Shown here: positions 1 through 7,149 of the stretch, one piece after another
Numbering within the stretch: position 1 is the first letter of the stretch
Layout of the letters: each line of letters begins with the position of its first letter
Assembly: GCA_019416425.1 (NCBI GenBank)
Contig: DXXK01000095.1
Span: 1 to 64,000 of the forward strand
Length of the DNA stretch: 64,000 bases
Reading direction: 5' to 3'
From: Bacteroidales bacterium
GTDB lineage: Bacteria; Bacteroidota; Bacteroidia; Bacteroidales; Muribaculaceae
Notes under the pieces: generated by a model
Databases searched by the model: none
Told to the model about the DNA's origin: nothing
What the model saw: the letters and a program-made list of their open reading frames with translations, nothing else
Position numbers and translations under genes: made by a program

Positions 1-684
1 GGCCACGGCCGACCGGGCTATGGTCTCGATCAGTTCCGGCTTCCCGCCGGTCACGCCATCAGCCCGGTTGGGCTGTTGCAGCGAATGCGTTATGTCCATG
101 ATCACCGGACATCCGCATGTGCGGCGCATCACCGGTATGCCGCGCATGTCCACCACCAGGTCACCGTATCCGAAGAACGTGCCTCGGTCCGTCACGGCCA
201 CGGAGTCATTGCCCGACTCGCGGATCTTGGCCACGGCGAACTGCATCGATTCCGGCGCCAGGAACTGTCCCTTCTTGATATTTACGAACTTCCCGGTCTT
301 GGCCGCCGCTATCAGCAGATCGGTCTGACGGCACAGAAAAGCAGGAATCTGAAGTATATCGACGAACTCCGCGGCCATGGCGGCCTCGGGAGCCGAATGG
401 ATATCGGTCACGACCGGTATGTGGAACGTCTCGCTAACCTTGCGCAGTATCTTCAGCGCCTTCTCGTCGCCGATTCCCTGAAAGGAGTCCATACGGCTGC
501 GGTTGGCCTTGCGGTAACTCCCTTTGAATACGTAAGGAATATCCAGCGCAGAGGCATACTCACACATTTTCTCGGCGATATCCAGCGCCATATCCTCTCC
601 CTCGATGACGCAGGGGCCGGCCAGTAGGAAAAAGTTTCCTGACGCGCTTCCGTTTAGGTAAGCGCCTATATTCTCGTTCATCAT
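1..684 (-). CDS. kdsA: 3-deoxy-8-phosphooctulonate synthase (KdsA), 3' end cut by window
   Basis: KdsA condenses phosphoenolpyruvate with arabinose-5-phosphate to make Kdo-8-phosphate for the lipopolysaccharide core, in the cytoplasm. Reading the minus strand from 684 gives 228 codons up to the window edge without a stop. The product shows the family's N-terminal LLAGPCVIEG motif and the FKGSYRKANRS phosphate-binding stretch, then a TIM-barrel pattern. About 40 residues of a normal 270-residue enzyme are missing past base 1. Two adjacent ATGs (684 and 681) could serve as the start. It lies 6 nt downstream of rsmE and is the last visible gene of a permease-rsmE-kdsA operon. Confidence 0.93.
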   Translation of the reverse strand, partial: MMNENIGAYLNGSASGNFFLLAGPCVIEGEDMALDIAEKMCEYASALDIPYVFKGSYRKANRSRMDSFQGIGDEKALKILRKVSETFHIPVVTDIHSAPEAAMAAEFVDILQIPAFLCRQTDLLIAAAKTGKFVNIKKGQFLAPESMQFAVAKIRESGNDSVAVTDRGTFFGYGDLVVDMRGIPVMRRTCGCPVIMDITHSLQQPNRADGVTGGKPELIETIARSAVA

Positions 685-690
685 TTCTAC

Positions 691-1431
691 TTATTCTTGG
701 AACCGACCTGGATTTAAGCCGGCCTTGTTGTTCAATACATGGAAGGCAGCGACGGCGTACAAGGCAGCGGTCTCGGTACGGAGCCGCGACTTACCGAACG
801 TCACCGGCAAATAACCCATTGACATGGCCTGCTCCACCTCGGCAGGACTGAAATCCCCCTCGGGACCAATCATGACAGTCAGGTCGGAACCGGCCATGAA
901 CACCTGTCCGAAATCACGTCGAGGAACCGACGCCGCACAGTAGCCGAACACCTTGCATGCATCGCTTCCGGCAGTTTCGGTCATGAATTCCTTGAAATCC
1001 ACAGGCCCGCGCAGCACGGGCAGCTGGGCTTTGAGCGACTGCTTCATGGCCGATACCATGATGCGCTGCAAACGGTCAGTCTTCATCACCTTGCGCTCTG
1101 AGTGCTCGCAACGAAGCAGGACAATCTCATCCACACCCATCTCGGTGACCTTCTCCACCAGCCACTCCATACGGTCGGCATTCTTGGTGGGAGCCACGGC
1201 CAGCACCATCCGGCCGTTCCATTGCTTAGGCTCGGTACGCCGCTCGGTAATCTCGACGTACACGCCGCGAGGATTGGCGTCGGTCACGACGCAGCTGTAG
1301 GAGTTGCCTGCACCGTCGACGGTCTCGATATCGGCTCCCTCGCGCATGCGCAGAACACGCACGCAATGACTCGACTCATCCTCCGGCAGCCTGCCGGTCT
1401 GCTGTATGTCAGGGGAATAGAACCTTATCAT
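691..1431 (-). CDS. rsmE: 16S rRNA (uracil-1498-N3)-methyltransferase RsmE
   Basis: RsmE methylates N3 of U1498 in 16S rRNA using S-adenosylmethionine. The 246-residue product has the expected length. It has an N-terminal PUA-like domain (about 1-70) and a SPOUT-class knotted methyltransferase domain. The SAM-site motifs MIGPEGD (187-193) and SRLRTETA (215-222) are both intact. The start codon overlaps the stop of the upstream permease by 4 nt, so the two are probably translationally coupled. Nothing suggests decay. Confidence 0.95.
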   Translation of the reverse strand: MIRFYSPDIQQTGRLPEDESSHCVRVLRMREGADIETVDGAGNSYSCVVTDANPRGVYVEITERRTEPKQWNGRMVLAVAPTKNADRMEWLVEKVTEMGVDEIVLLRCEHSERKVMKTDRLQRIMVSAMKQSLKAQLPVLRGPVDFKEFMTETAGSDACKVFGYCAASVPRRDFGQVFMAGSDLTVMIGPEGDFSPAEVEQAMSMGYLPVTFGKSRLRTETAALYAVAAFHVLNNKAGLNPGRFQE

Positions 1432-2759
1432 TTACCGGTGTGAGTCTTGGTGGAGTTATCGCGGAAGATTATCCAGAACAGGACGCCCACAACCAACGCA
1501 TAGGCGGCGAATATCAGCCAGGAGGTATGCCATCCCTGCAGCTGTTGGTCCAGAGTCAGGCCTGGGGCGTTCACCAGCTTGTTGACTACGAACGTTCCGG
1601 CAATGTAAGTACCCAGCGAGGCACCGATGCCGTTGGTCATCAGCATGAACAGCCCCTGGGCGGCGCTGCGCTGGGCCGGATCGGTGCGGCTGTCGACGTA
1701 AAGACCTCCGGAAACATTGAAGAAGTCGAAGGCGACTCCATAGACCAGGCAGGAAAGCAGCAGCCAGACCACGCCGGGGAAGTTGGTGTCGCCGATGCCG
1801 AAGAATCCGAAGCGGAGCACCCAGGCGAACATGGCGATCAGCATAACGCCCTTGATGCCGAACTTGCGCAGGCAGAAGGGTATGGCCAGGATGCAGAGGG
1901 CCTCGGCGCACTGCGAGATGGAGATCAGGAAAGTCGGGTTACGCGCCCACCAGCCGTCCATGAAGCCCTCGGCGAACTGCGGCAGCTCCGGGTTGCTGAA
2001 GAAATTGATGAACGACGAGCCGTAGCTGTTGGTGATCTGAAGGGATACGCCAAGCAGCATCGAGAATATGAAGAAGATGGCCATATCCTTATATTTGAAC
2101 AGCTTGAACGCCTTGAAGCCGAGAGCCTCGGCCAGCGACTTGGCCTCCCCCTTGTTGACCGGACAGTTGGGCAGCGACAGGCAGTAGAGCGCCAGGATCA
2201 GGCTGAATATACCGGAGGTATAGAACTGAGCCGCGCTGAACTGAATGGCCTGGCCGCCGACATGGACGAAGTTGACGAACAGCTCGGCGAAGATGAAGCC
2301 GACCGTACCGAACACGCGGATCACGGGGAAATGCTTGACGGTATCCAGATTGTTCTGCGACAGCACGTTGAACGCCACGGAGTTGCTGAGGCCGATGGTA
2401 GGCATGAAGAACGCCACTGAGATGGTGTAGGTGGTGAAAATCAGGCCGAAGCTCAATGTTCCCGCCGTGACGAGCTGGCTGTCGGCCATGTAGCCCGTCA
2501 CCATCATCATGGCTCCGGCAATGAGCTGACATAACGCCAGGGTTCGCTGCGCCGGTATCCATCGGTCGGCCACCATACCCATCAGGGCCGGCATGATGAT
2601 CGACACAAGACCCTGGACCGTGTAGAACCAGAACACATAGTCGCCGAGGCCGTGTGACCCCAGGAACATTCCCATGGAGATAAGATAGGCTCCCCAGACG
2701 GCGAATTCAAGAAAATTCATCACCGCCAGGCGCGTCTTGATTTTTACTGCTGCTGTCAT
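1428..2759 (-). CDS. MFS nucleoside permease, NupG-like
   Basis: A 443-residue major facilitator with about 12 predicted membrane segments. The N-terminus (MNFLEFAVWGAYLISMG) and the GMVADRW loop between segments 2 and 3 match the nucleoside:H+ symporter (NupG/XapB) family, so uptake of nucleosides driven by protons is the likely role. The exact substrate cannot be read from sequence. It is the first gene of an operon with rsmE (4-nt overlap) and kdsA, and a good promoter lies about 65 nt upstream. The link with rRNA methylation and Kdo synthesis is probably positional, not functional. Confidence 0.85.
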   Translation of the reverse strand: MTAAVKIKTRLAVMNFLEFAVWGAYLISMGMFLGSHGLGDYVFWFYTVQGLVSIIMPALMGMVADRWIPAQRTLALCQLIAGAMMMVTGYMADSQLVTAGTLSFGLIFTTYTISVAFFMPTIGLSNSVAFNVLSQNNLDTVKHFPVIRVFGTVGFIFAELFVNFVHVGGQAIQFSAAQFYTSGIFSLILALYCLSLPNCPVNKGEAKSLAEALGFKAFKLFKYKDMAIFFIFSMLLGVSLQITNSYGSSFINFFSNPELPQFAEGFMDGWWARNPTFLISISQCAEALCILAIPFCLRKFGIKGVMLIAMFAWVLRFGFFGIGDTNFPGVVWLLLSCLVYGVAFDFFNVSGGLYVDSRTDPAQRSAAQGLFMLMTNGIGASLGTYIAGTFVVNKLVNAPGLTLDQQLQGWHTSWLIFAAYALVVGVLFWIIFRDNSTKTHTGK

Positions 2760-2822
2760 TATATTTTCAGTGTAGGGTTAACGATGTTCAGGAAGGTGCC
2801 GTTACGGATGCCAACTTCATTA

Positions 2823-2853
2823 CAAAATTACGAATTTTTAGCCTAATGCCAAA
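2823..2853 (-). promoter_or_regulatory. Bacteroidetes-type promoter for the permease-rsmE-kdsA operon
   Basis: On the minus strand a TAATTTTG -7 element (2823-2830) is preceded, after a 19-nt spacer, by TTTG (2850-2853). This fits the sigma-ABfr consensus, and the permease start lies about 63 nt downstream. Confidence 0.75.
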
Positions 2854-2876
2854 AATTTTTTGCAGAGACGCCTCCG

Positions 2877-3551
2877 TCACAGGGAGGAACCGACTTTCAG
2901 CAGAGACTCGGCATAGTCCAGGAAGGCCTCGCGCGAGGGTATCTCAATCATGTGTTCCGACAGCCGGTTGACCAATCCGGCCTGGAGCAGCCGCTCGAGC
3001 TCGTCGGCACATACCAGCCGCTCGGCATCCTGCACCAGAATCCGAATGCTGTCGCGGTCAGTCAGAATGGACACGGCCATGGCCAGCTCGCCGGTAAGAC
3101 AGTCCGTTACAAGGTTCTCGACGGCGTATTCCGCTCGCTGGCAACGGTAACTCAGCATGTTCAGGTAGTTCAGCGTGCATATCTGGTTGGCATGCATCAG
3201 CGACATGTACTGGCTCTTGCCGAAGCTCATGGTGCCGCACTCTTCCAGCGCCTTGACCGCATAGCCGTAATGGGTGTCCATACCGTACAGGCGCTCCAGA
3301 CCGATTACCTTGCCCTTGTCGTATTCGGCGGCGATCTTGACCCTGCCTCCCCCCAGGGTGTAGATACACTGGATTCGACCCGACAGGACGCAATGTAGCT
3401 TCCCGCACTCCTCGCCGCGGGTCACTATCATAGATCCGGTCTGAAATGTGTTGAATTCCAGATGTGTCTTTTCAAGGAACTCCGACATCTGGTCAGGGTT
3501 CATGCCCTTGAAGATCGGCAGCATCATGAGTTTTTCATACATCGTCATCAT
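2877..3551 (-). CDS. CRP/FNR-superfamily protein with a reduced C-terminal domain
   Basis: The N-terminal two thirds look like a cyclic-nucleotide-binding fold: an FKGMNPDQMSEFLEKT entry helix, then the beta-roll with GSMIVTRGEECGKLHCVLSGRI. The following helix would be the dimerisation helix. The C-terminal part, where CRP proteins carry a helix-turn-helix, is short (LVCADELERLLQAGLV) and lacks the usual SRETVGR-type recognition helix. I therefore cannot say that it binds DNA. The frame is open further upstream, but the cluster of ATGs at 3551, 3548 and 3542 fits the family start. The ligand is unknown, and the gene stands alone. Confidence 0.7.
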   Translation of the reverse strand: MMTMYEKLMMLPIFKGMNPDQMSEFLEKTHLEFNTFQTGSMIVTRGEECGKLHCVLSGRIQCIYTLGGGRVKIAAEYDKGKVIGLERLYGMDTHYGYAVKALEECGTMSFGKSQYMSLMHANQICTLNYLNMLSYRCQRAEYAVENLVTDCLTGELAMAVSILTDRDSIRILVQDAERLVCADELERLLQAGLVNRLSEHMIEIPSREAFLDYAESLLKVGSSL

Positions 3552-3670
3552 AGAGTCTGTTTTTGGGCTCGGTATTCCGCAGGGAGCTCCGAATCCGTAT
3601 CGGACAGCCGGAACGGCCCTACATAAGATAAACAAAAAAGGATACACAATGTATTGTGCATCCTTGATTG

Positions 3671-3744
3671 TAGCGGGACCGAGAATTGAACTCGGGACCT
3701 CCGGGTTATGAATCCGACGCTCTAACCAACTGAGCTATCCCGCC
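3671..3744 (-). tRNA. tRNA-Met (CAT anticodon)
   Basis: A 74-nt cloverleaf on the minus strand: acceptor GGCGGGA/TCCCGCT, D-arm GCTC/GAGC, anticodon loop TTCATAA, T-arm CCGAG/CTCGG, discriminator A, CCA not encoded. It lacks the three G-C pairs of an initiator, so it is elongator tRNA-Met, or possibly tRNA-Ile2 whose CAT would be modified to lysidine. The anticodon stem closes with an A-C mismatch at 31-39. Confidence 0.92.
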
Positions 3745-3755
3745 GTTTGCGAGTG

Positions 3756-3787
3756 CAAAATTATATAAAATTTCCAAACTGACCAAA
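3756..3787 (-). promoter_or_regulatory. Promoter of tRNA-Met
   Basis: The minus strand shows TAATTTTG (3756-3763), a 20-nt spacer and TTTG (3784-3787), ending 12 nt before the tRNA 5' end. Spacing and both boxes match the Bacteroidetes consensus. Confidence 0.8.
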
Positions 3788-3805
3788 TAAATCGCGATTT
3801 TTTTC

Positions 3806-3813
3806 TAAATTTG
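3806..3813 (+). promoter_or_regulatory. -7 element upstream of the lipoprotein-murB genes
   Basis: TAAATTTG matches the -7 consensus, 46 nt before the lipoprotein ATG. No convincing -33 box lies at the right distance, so support is partial. It is divergent from the tRNA-Met promoter. Confidence 0.5.
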
Positions 3814-3859
3814 CAGGCGGTTTCATGTTGATACCGACTACCTAAAACAATTCAATATA

Positions 3860-4801
3860 TTGAAATTCAAAAACATCACATACATATTGGCCGCGTTGTT
3901 TTTTTTCACGGCATGCAACACCGGCATCGAGAGCACAAAAAAAATCACGCCAACTCGGGCCGACCGGCAGCTTCTGCAGCCGGCGCGCGAGGATAATCTG
4001 GCTGACTCGATAGCCCCGGAACCATTAGGTTCATGGGACGTGGGCAAGAAATTCATACTGACCGATTCGAAGGCGTCGCTGCTGTACGAGGTGCAAGACG
4101 CCGATGGACGCCGCTCGCACGGCGACTCGCTGGCCAACATGGTGGTCAGCTTCGACGGCGTGGAGTCCCGGTCCACACCCGCAGGTGGCAATATCGGAGT
4201 GGTCCGGTTCCGCCACGATCCCACCGGACTTGTTCTCCGCTACCCCTCGCGCCGTGATTTCAAGGACATCGGATCGATGGTATGGAGTGACTTCCCGATG
4301 CTGATTGAACTTGACATGGTGGACCGTTTCCGCTACGTGCTTAAGGGGCGCAGACTGTGGACGCGCACCGGCCTGTGGTATGACAGCAACGGCAATCTGC
4401 TGCGCGGCGCCAAATTCATCCCTGTGACCGTGGAGGATGTAGTCGCCGGCGACACCGCCTTCCCTCTGTACGTCATATTCAACGACGGCTCCCGGTCGGC
4501 ATACATACCCATGAACATGCCCGACGCCAAGGGCAACCACGGCTCGAGACAGTTCTCCTCGCTATTCTCGCTGTCCGATCCCAGGGAGAGGTATCCCGAC
4601 ATCCTGGCCGAGACATGGAATCTGATATGCCACGGAAAGGTGACCGCCGGAATGACCAAAGAGGAAGTAAAGCTCTCCATAGGCAATCCCAAGGAGGTGG
4701 AACGAGGTCACAACTGGAACTCTCTGGTGGACTATTGGAAATACGCCGACGGAACTTACCTGCTGTTCATCGACGACAAACTTGTTGACAACAGACGATA
4801 G
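3860..4801 (+). CDS. Lipoprotein with a BamE/SmpA-like C-terminus
   Basis: A 313-residue protein with a lipoprotein signal peptide (lipobox FFTAC, Cys at residue 19), so it should be anchored in a membrane facing the periplasm. The central part is not a family I recognise. The last 50 residues (GMTKEEVKLSIGNPKEVERG, later YWKYADGTYLLFIDDKLV) resemble the helix-helix-strand pattern of BamE/OmlA-type domains. The stop is only 2 nt before the murB-fusion start, so the two are almost certainly one operon. A role near the envelope is plausible, but no specific function can be assigned. Confidence 0.8.
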   Translation: MKFKNITYILAALFFFTACNTGIESTKKITPTRADRQLLQPAREDNLADSIAPEPLGSWDVGKKFILTDSKASLLYEVQDADGRRSHGDSLANMVVSFDGVESRSTPAGGNIGVVRFRHDPTGLVLRYPSRRDFKDIGSMVWSDFPMLIELDMVDRFRYVLKGRRLWTRTGLWYDSNGNLLRGAKFIPVTVEDVVAGDTAFPLYVIFNDGSRSAYIPMNMPDAKGNHGSRQFSSLFSLSDPRERYPDILAETWNLICHGKVTAGMTKEEVKLSIGNPKEVERGHNWNSLVDYWKYADGTYLLFIDDKLVDNRR

Positions 4802-4803
4802 AA

Positions 4804-6597
4804 ATGAATGCTATAACTATAGAGGAAAACAAAGACCTGACCGTGCTTACCACGTTCGGCATCCCGGCCAGGGCGCGGTATTATGCCGAATACGGCTGCG
4901 AGGAGGAGCTGCTGCGCATCTCGCGCACGGACACATTCATAAACAACGAGGTGTTGAATCTGGGCGGCGGCAGCAACCTGCTGTTCGTACACGATTTCGA
5001 CGGCCTGGTGCTTCGTTCGCGCATAGAGGGCATAGTGCGCTACGACAAGGATTCCGAGACTGTCTACGCAATCGCGGGTGCAGGCGTGGTGTGGGACACG
5101 TTCGTAGACTGGTGCCTGGAGCAGGGTCTGGGCGGAGTGGAGAACATGGCAGGCATACCCGGAAGTGTCGGTGCGTCGGCGGTTCAGAATGTCGGAGCCT
5201 ACGGCGCCGAGGCCAGGGATGTGATCTACAGCGTGGAGTGTTTCGACACCTTGACGCGCAAGAGCCGCCGCTTCACAAACGCCGAGTGCGAGTTCGGCTA
5301 CCGCGACTCCTTCTTCAAGCATGCCGGACGCGAACGCTACATAGTGATGCGCGTATGCTTCAGACTCACTCCCTCGCAGACGGCCGCCAATCTGGAATAC
5401 GGTCCTCTGCGCGATTTGCGGGAACGTCTGGGCCATGCCCCCTCCATACGAGAGGTTGCTCGGGAAATACGTGACATACGTAACGCTAAGCTTCCCGATC
5501 CGTCAGTAATCGGGAGTGCCGGAAGCTTCTTCAAGAACCCCGTCATCGGTCGCCGACATTATGAAAGCCTCTGCATCCAGACAGGCGAACGGATCTCGGC
5601 ACACCCTGTGGATGGAGACCGGATGAAGCTGTCCGCGGCTTGGCTCATAGACCATGCCGGGATGAAAGGCTTCCGGATTGGCGGAGCTCAGGTGTGGGAG
5701 AAGCAGCCGCTGGTGATAGCCAACACCGGCCATGCCTCCGCCCGCGACGTGGTCCAGGTGGCCGAAGCGGTCCGTTCCGCCGTAAGGCGTAGGTACTATG
5801 TGGACCTGAAACCCGAGGCCAACTACATCGACACCTCCATACGGGTGACAGTGCTGGGCAGTGGAACATCAAAGGGCGTACCGGAGGTGGGCTGTGAATG
5901 CGACACCTGCCGCTCCAATGATCCGCACGACAGGCGCACACGGGCATCGGTGCTGGTGCAGACCCACGGCATGAACCTGCTGATCGATGCCGGTCCCGAT
6001 TTCCGCCAGCAGGCGCTGGACAACCGCATAATGGATCTGGACGCCGTACTCATAACGCATATACATTTCGACCATATCGGTGGAATCGAGGACCTGCGGC
6101 CTTTCTGCGCATACGGCGACCTTCCGCTGTATGTACGCCGGGATGTCGACGCCGCGCTGCGCAAGCGTCTGGACTATTGCTTCCAGGAGAATCCATACCC
6201 TGGTGTGCCTAAGTTCGACATGCGCGTCATCGAGAACTATCCTTTCTATATAAACGGACTGAAGGTCGTTCCCGTGGAGGTGCTGCACGGCTCCAAGCCC
6301 ATATACGGCTACCGAATCGGTGACTTCGCATACATCACCGACGCAAAATCCATACCGGAAACGGAGAAGGAGAAGCTCCATGGGCTGCGCGTGCTGATTG
6401 TAAACGCACTGCGCGATCAGGACCACTTCGCGCATTTCACCATACAAGAGGCCCTGGACCTGGTAAATGAGCTGAAACCCCAAAAAGTTTTTTTCACACA
6501 CATGAATCACGATGCCGGCAAGCATAACGAGCTGGATGCCAAGCTTCCGGACAATGTTCATCCCGCATACGACGGCCTCGTGATAAACATTGACTGA
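4804..6597 (+). CDS. murB: Fusion of UDP-N-acetylenolpyruvoylglucosamine reductase (MurB) and a PhnP-like metallo-beta-lactamase-fold hydrolase
   Basis: Residues 1-343 are a full type I MurB, which reduces UDP-GlcNAc-enolpyruvate to UDP-MurNAc with NADPH and FAD. The FAD motifs LGGGSNLLF and GIPGSVGASAVQNVGAYGAE are present, as are the catalytic Ser of GSAGSFFKNP and the terminal Glu of LKPEANYI. From residue 346 the frame runs without a break into a PhnP-type hydrolase (RVTVLGSGTSKGVPEVGC, a CECDTC metal knuckle, HIHFDHIGG, THMNHD) with all expected metal ligands. In related bacteria these are usually separate neighbouring genes. Here the second protein's expected ATG is ATA and no stop intervenes. 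The partner hydrolase's substrate is unknown. Confidence 0.9.
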   Translation: MNAITIEENKDLTVLTTFGIPARARYYAEYGCEEELLRISRTDTFINNEVLNLGGGSNLLFVHDFDGLVLRSRIEGIVRYDKDSETVYAIAGAGVVWDTFVDWCLEQGLGGVENMAGIPGSVGASAVQNVGAYGAEARDVIYSVECFDTLTRKSRRFTNAECEFGYRDSFFKHAGRERYIVMRVCFRLTPSQTAANLEYGPLRDLRERLGHAPSIREVAREIRDIRNAKLPDPSVIGSAGSFFKNPVIGRRHYESLCIQTGERISAHPVDGDRMKLSAAWLIDHAGMKGFRIGGAQVWEKQPLVIANTGHASARDVVQVAEAVRSAVRRRYYVDLKPEANYIDTSIRVTVLGSGTSKGVPEVGCECDTCRSNDPHDRRTRASVLVQTHGMNLLIDAGPDFRQQALDNRIMDLDAVLITHIHFDHIGGIEDLRPFCAYGDLPLYVRRDVDAALRKRLDYCFQENPYPGVPKFDMRVIENYPFYINGLKVVPVEVLHGSKPIYGYRIGDFAYITDAKSIPETEKEKLHGLRVLIVNALRDQDHFAHFTIQEALDLVNELKPQKVFFTHMNHDAGKHNELDAKLPDNVHPAYDGLVINID

Positions 6598-6625
6598 TTT
6601 TTTTTGATATTTTTTTGGCCAAAAA

Positions 6626-6657
6626 TTTGGTGGATTCAAAAATAATGCCTAATTTTG
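6626..6657 (+). promoter_or_regulatory. Promoter of tRNA-Glu
   Basis: TTTG (6626-6629), a 20-nt spacer and TAATTTTG (6650-6657) match the Bacteroidetes consensus. The tRNA begins about 75 nt downstream. Confidence 0.75.
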
Positions 6658-6732
6658 CATCGTCAAAAGGGAACAACCCTGGCGATAATACAGAAAGGAT
6701 GTAATGGTTCAGTCATCCATCCACCAATAACC

Positions 6733-6804
6733 GGTCGATTAGTGTAGCGGTTAGCACGCCACCCTCTCACGGTGGAGACTCGGGTTCGAGTCCCGGATCG
6801 ACTA
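6733..6804 (+). tRNA. tRNA-Glu (CTC anticodon)
   Basis: A 72-nt cloverleaf: acceptor GGTCGAT/ATCGACT, D-arm GTGT/GCAC, anticodon stem CCACC/GGTGG around loop CTCTCAC, T-arm TCGGG/CCCGG, discriminator A. CTC reads GAG, a common codon in this GC-rich genome. Confidence 0.93.
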
Positions 6805-6807
6805 CTC

Positions 6808-6846
6808 AAGGATTGCCTTTGATTAGAAAGGCAATCCTTTATTTTT
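6808..6846 (+). terminator. Rho-independent terminator after tRNA-Glu
   Basis: AAGGATTGCCTTT, a short loop, then the complementary GAAAGGCAATCCTT and a T-rich tail (TTTATTTTT). It begins 3 nt after the tRNA. Confidence 0.88.
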
Positions 6847-7149
6847 CCTCCCTGGCTTACACATTTCACACTGTCCATATGGCCTGGATTCCAAATCGCC
6901 TCTTCACTATACTTGTACTATCCTGGATTTTCCATCGCCTCCCACCCTTCTTCCATCTGTCCCTGCCGATAAGTGCTGGATAGTGCATACATCGCGCAAA
7001 TTCATTTGTGATTTGTCCGAATGTTATCTCATTTCTTGTCTGTCTGAATATTTTTTACTACTTTTGCAACCGCGTCATACAACACTGAGAGCTCTCTGTA
7101 TGCTGCATTCACAAGTGAGAGACTGTACCTTAAACATGGGACCATACTT
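6847..7149 (+). other. Intergenic region with a promoter near its end
   Basis: About 300 nt without a gene. The only feature I see is a promoter for the following sugar-nucleotide enzyme. TACTTTTG (7059-7066) is the -7 box, with TTG (7036-7038) 20 nt upstream as a weak -33 box. This leaves an 80-nt leader. No RNA gene or repeat is evident. Confidence 0.6.

Noticed and set aside
1440..2420. 326-codon plus-strand ORF
   Set aside because: It lies fully opposite the nucleoside permease. The residue mix (Glu, Gln, His-rich) is that of an antisense shadow of a hydrophobic membrane protein.
3552..3647. 32-codon N-terminal extension of the CRP-like protein
   Set aside because: Not family-like and with poor codon use; the ATG cluster at 3542-3551 is a better start.
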